Part shown: piece by piece, positions 62,145 to 64,000 of the stretch
Layout: each line of letters opens with the position of its first letter
Position numbering within the stretch: the first letter of the stretch is position 1
Translations under genes and position numbers: made by a program
The notes under the pieces: model-generated
What the model was told of the DNA's origin: nothing
Database searches by the model: none
Seen by the model: the letters and a program-made list of their open reading frames with translations, nothing else
Source of the DNA: Mesorhizobium sp. M2E.F.Ca.ET.219.01.1.1
Lineage (GTDB): Bacteria > Pseudomonadota > Alphaproteobacteria > Rhizobiales > Rhizobiaceae
Assembly: GCF_004016445.2 (NCBI RefSeq)
Contig: NZ_SADT02000002.1
Coordinates: 620,001 to 684,000 of the forward strand
Direction of reading: 5' to 3'
Length of the DNA stretch: 64,000 nt

Positions 62145-63476
62145 ATGGCAACCACCTTCGACCTCATCCTGACAGGCGGCACGGTGGTCAACCATGACGG
62201 CGAAGGCCGGCGCGACATCGGCGTGAAGGCCGGACGCATCGCGCGGATCGGCGATCTCGGCCAGGCCTCGGCCGGCGAAACCATCGACTGCACCGGCCTG
62301 CACATCCTGCCGGGCGTCGTCGACAGCCAGGTGCATTTCCGCGAGCCGGGGCTGGAGCACAAGGAGGACCTGGAGACGGGCTCCCGTGCGGCGGTGCTGG
62401 GCGGCGTCACCGCCGTCTTCGAGATGCCCAACACCAATCCGTTGACCACCAGCGAGGCCGCACTTGCCGACAAGGTGCGCCGCGCCACCGGCCGCATGCA
62501 TTGCGACTTCGCCTTCTGGGTCGGCGGCACGCGCGACAATGCGCGCGATGTCGGCGAACTGGAACGGCTGCCGGGAGCGGCCGGCATAAAGGTGTTCATG
62601 GGTTCGTCCACCGGCGATCTTCTGGTGGAGGACGACGAGGGCGTCGCCTCGATCCTGCGCAACACGCGCCGCCGCTCCGCCTTCCATTCCGAGGACGAGT
62701 TTCGCCTGCGCGAACGTCTCGGCGAGCGCGTCGAGGGGGATCCGTCGTCGCATCCGGTCTGGCGCGACGAGGTCGCGGCACTGCGCTGCACCGAGCGCCT
62801 GGTGCGCATCGCCAGGCAAACGCGCGCGCGCATCCATGTGCTGCACATCTCGACGGCCGAGGAGATCGTCTTCCTCGAACAGCACAAGGATGTCGCGACC
62901 TGTGAGGCGACGCCGCATCATCTGACGCTGACGGCGGACGACTATGCCAGGCTTGGCACGCTGCTCCAGATGAACCCGCCGGTCCGAGCCGCCCGCCATC
63001 GCGACGGCGTGTGGCATGGCATTGCGCAAGGAATCGTCGACGTGCTGGGGTCCGACCACGCGCCGCACACGCTGGCCGAGAAGGCAAAGCCCTATCCGGC
63101 CTCGCCGTCGGGCATGACCGGCGTGCAGACGCTGGTGCCGATCATGCTCGACCACGTCAATGCGGGCCGGCTCACCTTGCAGCGCTTCGTCGATCTTTCC
63201 AGCCACGGCCCGCAGCGCATTTTTGGCATGGCGAGGAAGGGCCGCATCGCCGCGGGCTACGATGCCGATTTCACGGTCGTCGATATGAAGCGGCGCGAGA
63301 CCATCACCAACGCCCAGGCCGGCTCCAAAGCCGGCTGGACGCCCTATGACGGCAAGCAAGTGACAGGCTGGCCGGTCGGTACCATCCTGCGCGGCACGCG
63401 CGTCATGTGGGAAGGTGAGATCGCGACACCCGGCCAGGGCAGGGCGGTGGAGTTTTCCGAGGCGCTGGCCGTTTAG
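62145..63476 (+). CDS. Dihydroorotase, class I type
   Basis: A 443-residue amidohydrolase related to dihydroorotases and allantoinases. The carboxylated Lys149 is in GIKVFMGSS; a metal Asp in VLGSDHAPHT; HVLHIS and TPHHLTL carry later ligands. In the first metal site the usual HxH is Gln62-Val-His64 (DSQVHFREPG). I remember this Gln in other alphaproteobacterial members, so it is probably not a mutation here. The start is the ATG at 62145. It may be the pyrimidine pathway enzyme or a paralogue; no other pyr genes adjoin. Confidence 0.85.
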   Translation: MATTFDLILTGGTVVNHDGEGRRDIGVKAGRIARIGDLGQASAGETIDCTGLHILPGVVDSQVHFREPGLEHKEDLETGSRAAVLGGVTAVFEMPNTNPLTTSEAALADKVRRATGRMHCDFAFWVGGTRDNARDVGELERLPGAAGIKVFMGSSTGDLLVEDDEGVASILRNTRRRSAFHSEDEFRLRERLGERVEGDPSSHPVWRDEVAALRCTERLVRIARQTRARIHVLHISTAEEIVFLEQHKDVATCEATPHHLTLTADDYARLGTLLQMNPPVRAARHRDGVWHGIAQGIVDVLGSDHAPHTLAEKAKPYPASPSGMTGVQTLVPIMLDHVNAGRLTLQRFVDLSSHGPQRIFGMARKGRIAAGYDADFTVVDMKRRETITNAQAGSKAGWTPYDGKQVTGWPVGTILRGTRVMWEGEIATPGQGRAVEFSEALAV

Positions 63477-63525
63477 CCTGCCAACGTTGGATTTACTAAG
63501 CGCTCTGCATTATCTTGGATGCGCT

Positions 63526-63750
63526 ATGACCGCGAATATTGCGCCGATCATTCCTGCGGAATTTCCTGAGCTCCAGGCGCTCGCCTGGAACCGCGACGTC
63601 TCGCGCCCCATTCCCGCCAAAGAAGCCTTCGCGCTTTACGAGCGCAACTGGCGCTTTGTCGATCAAAAGCGCCTAACGGCGCGTGAGAAGCTGCTTGTGG
63701 AAGAACTCGCGAACAAGTTCGGACATGGCGTGTTTCTGACAAACGGATAG
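63526..63750 (+). CDS. Small hypothetical cytosolic protein
   Basis: A 74-residue protein with no signal peptide, starting MTANIAPIIPAEFPELQALA and ending KFGHGVFLTNG. It is rich in charged residues and has a predicted helix around AFALYERNWRFVDQKRL. I do not recognise a domain. The ATG at 63526 is preceded by a weak ribosome site; the frame is open from 63415 inside the dihydroorotase gene. It follows dihydroorotase by about 50 bp. Confidence 0.6.
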   Translation: MTANIAPIIPAEFPELQALAWNRDVSRPIPAKEAFALYERNWRFVDQKRLTAREKLLVEELANKFGHGVFLTNG

Positions 63751-63827
63751 ATCGTTCTCTGATCCGATAACGCTGCTGTCGCTGCGCTGTCCCGCCGGCC
63801 TTGCGGTATCTTGAGTGTCGTGAAGCC

Positions 63828-64000
63828 TCAATCGCCGGCCACAAAGAACAGCCACTGCCCGGTCGGCGTGATGCCGACGCGGTAGAAGATGTAAGCGCCG
63901 AACTGCTTCATGTCGTCATAGTCGCTGGCCGTGACCAGCTTGAACAATTCGACGCGTTGCCTGGCGTCGAGCTTGTCGAGCGGCAGCGCGAAGAAATACG
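63828..64000 (-). CDS. Hypothetical protein (3' part only)
   Basis: The last 57 codons of a gene that starts beyond the right edge. The end reads from FFALPLDKLDARQRVELFKL through ASDYDDMKQFGAYIFYRVG to FFVAGD, stop TGA at 63828-63830. I do not recognise it. It is convergent with the 63526 gene. Confidence 0.6.
   Translation of the reverse strand, partial: YFFALPLDKLDARQRVELFKLVTASDYDDMKQFGAYIFYRVGITPTGQWLFFVAGD

Overview
The window looks like chromosomal core sequence from a rhizobial alphaproteobacterium, most likely Mesorhizobium or a close relative. The evidence is high G+C, two Porin_2-type porins with their usual N-terminus, the gene order rpoZ-rsh-pyrE-(DUF2062)-acpS-lepB-rnc-era-recO that is common in Hyphomicrobiales, and several palindromic intergenic repeats of the kind scattered through Mesorhizobium genomes. 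No database was searched; all assignments come from reading the translations. There is no plasmid replicon, prophage, CRISPR array, rRNA operon or complete insertion sequence. One tRNA gene (Ser, anticodon GCT) is present.

Layout. 0-9 kb: start of a family 4 uracil-DNA glycosylase, ETF-ubiquinone oxidoreductase (with a duplicated 3' end), secreted DUF922 and hypothetical proteins, an EEP-fold hydrolase, AMP nucleosidase, two very small membrane proteins, a DUF2147 protein and a one-repeat Sel1 protein. 9-18 kb: a branched-chain amino acid binding protein next to a leucine/isovalerate degradation block (TetR, isovaleryl-CoA dehydrogenase, both methylcrotonyl-CoA carboxylase subunits, a macrodomain protein). 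Electrons from the dehydrogenase would pass through ETF to the ETF-QO at the left. 18-27 kb: acylphosphatase, MarR, a histidinol-phosphate aminotransferase homologue, a TPR-sulfotransferase, two near-identical porins in inverted orientation flanking tRNA-Ser, and a lone tyrosine recombinase. 27-34 kb: alpha/beta hydrolase, soluble lytic transglycosylase, dapA, smpB, an anchored GH25 lysozyme, and a divergent EamA transporter/Lrp pair. 34-46 kb: family 5 UDG, NYN-domain protein, rpoZ, rsh (ppGpp), pyrE, small VOC and GNAT genes, then the acpS-lepB-rnc-era-(APH)-recO run. 46-54 kb: a very large DUF2339 membrane protein, an ECF sigma/anti-sigma pair, and a two-gene unit encoding a GNAT-C39 peptidase fusion plus a RimK-like ATP-grasp ligase. 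54-64 kb: RidA, LysR, a fatty acid desaturase, a PAS-PAS-GGDEF-EAL protein, a frameshifted AraC regulator, an SDR, an HD hydrolase, YgfZ, a dihydroorotase lacking one canonical metal histidine, and two hypotheticals.

The most interesting items are the GNAT-C39/ATP-grasp pair, which has the parts for an uncharacterised peptide-ligation system; two loci where a 7-bp or 8-bp tandem array is followed by its own inverted array; a palindromic repeat family whose two copies show compensatory base changes; the inverted porin pair around tRNA-Ser; and a 17-codon upstream ORF with hairpins. I do not see a clearly undescribed multi-gene defence or secretion system.
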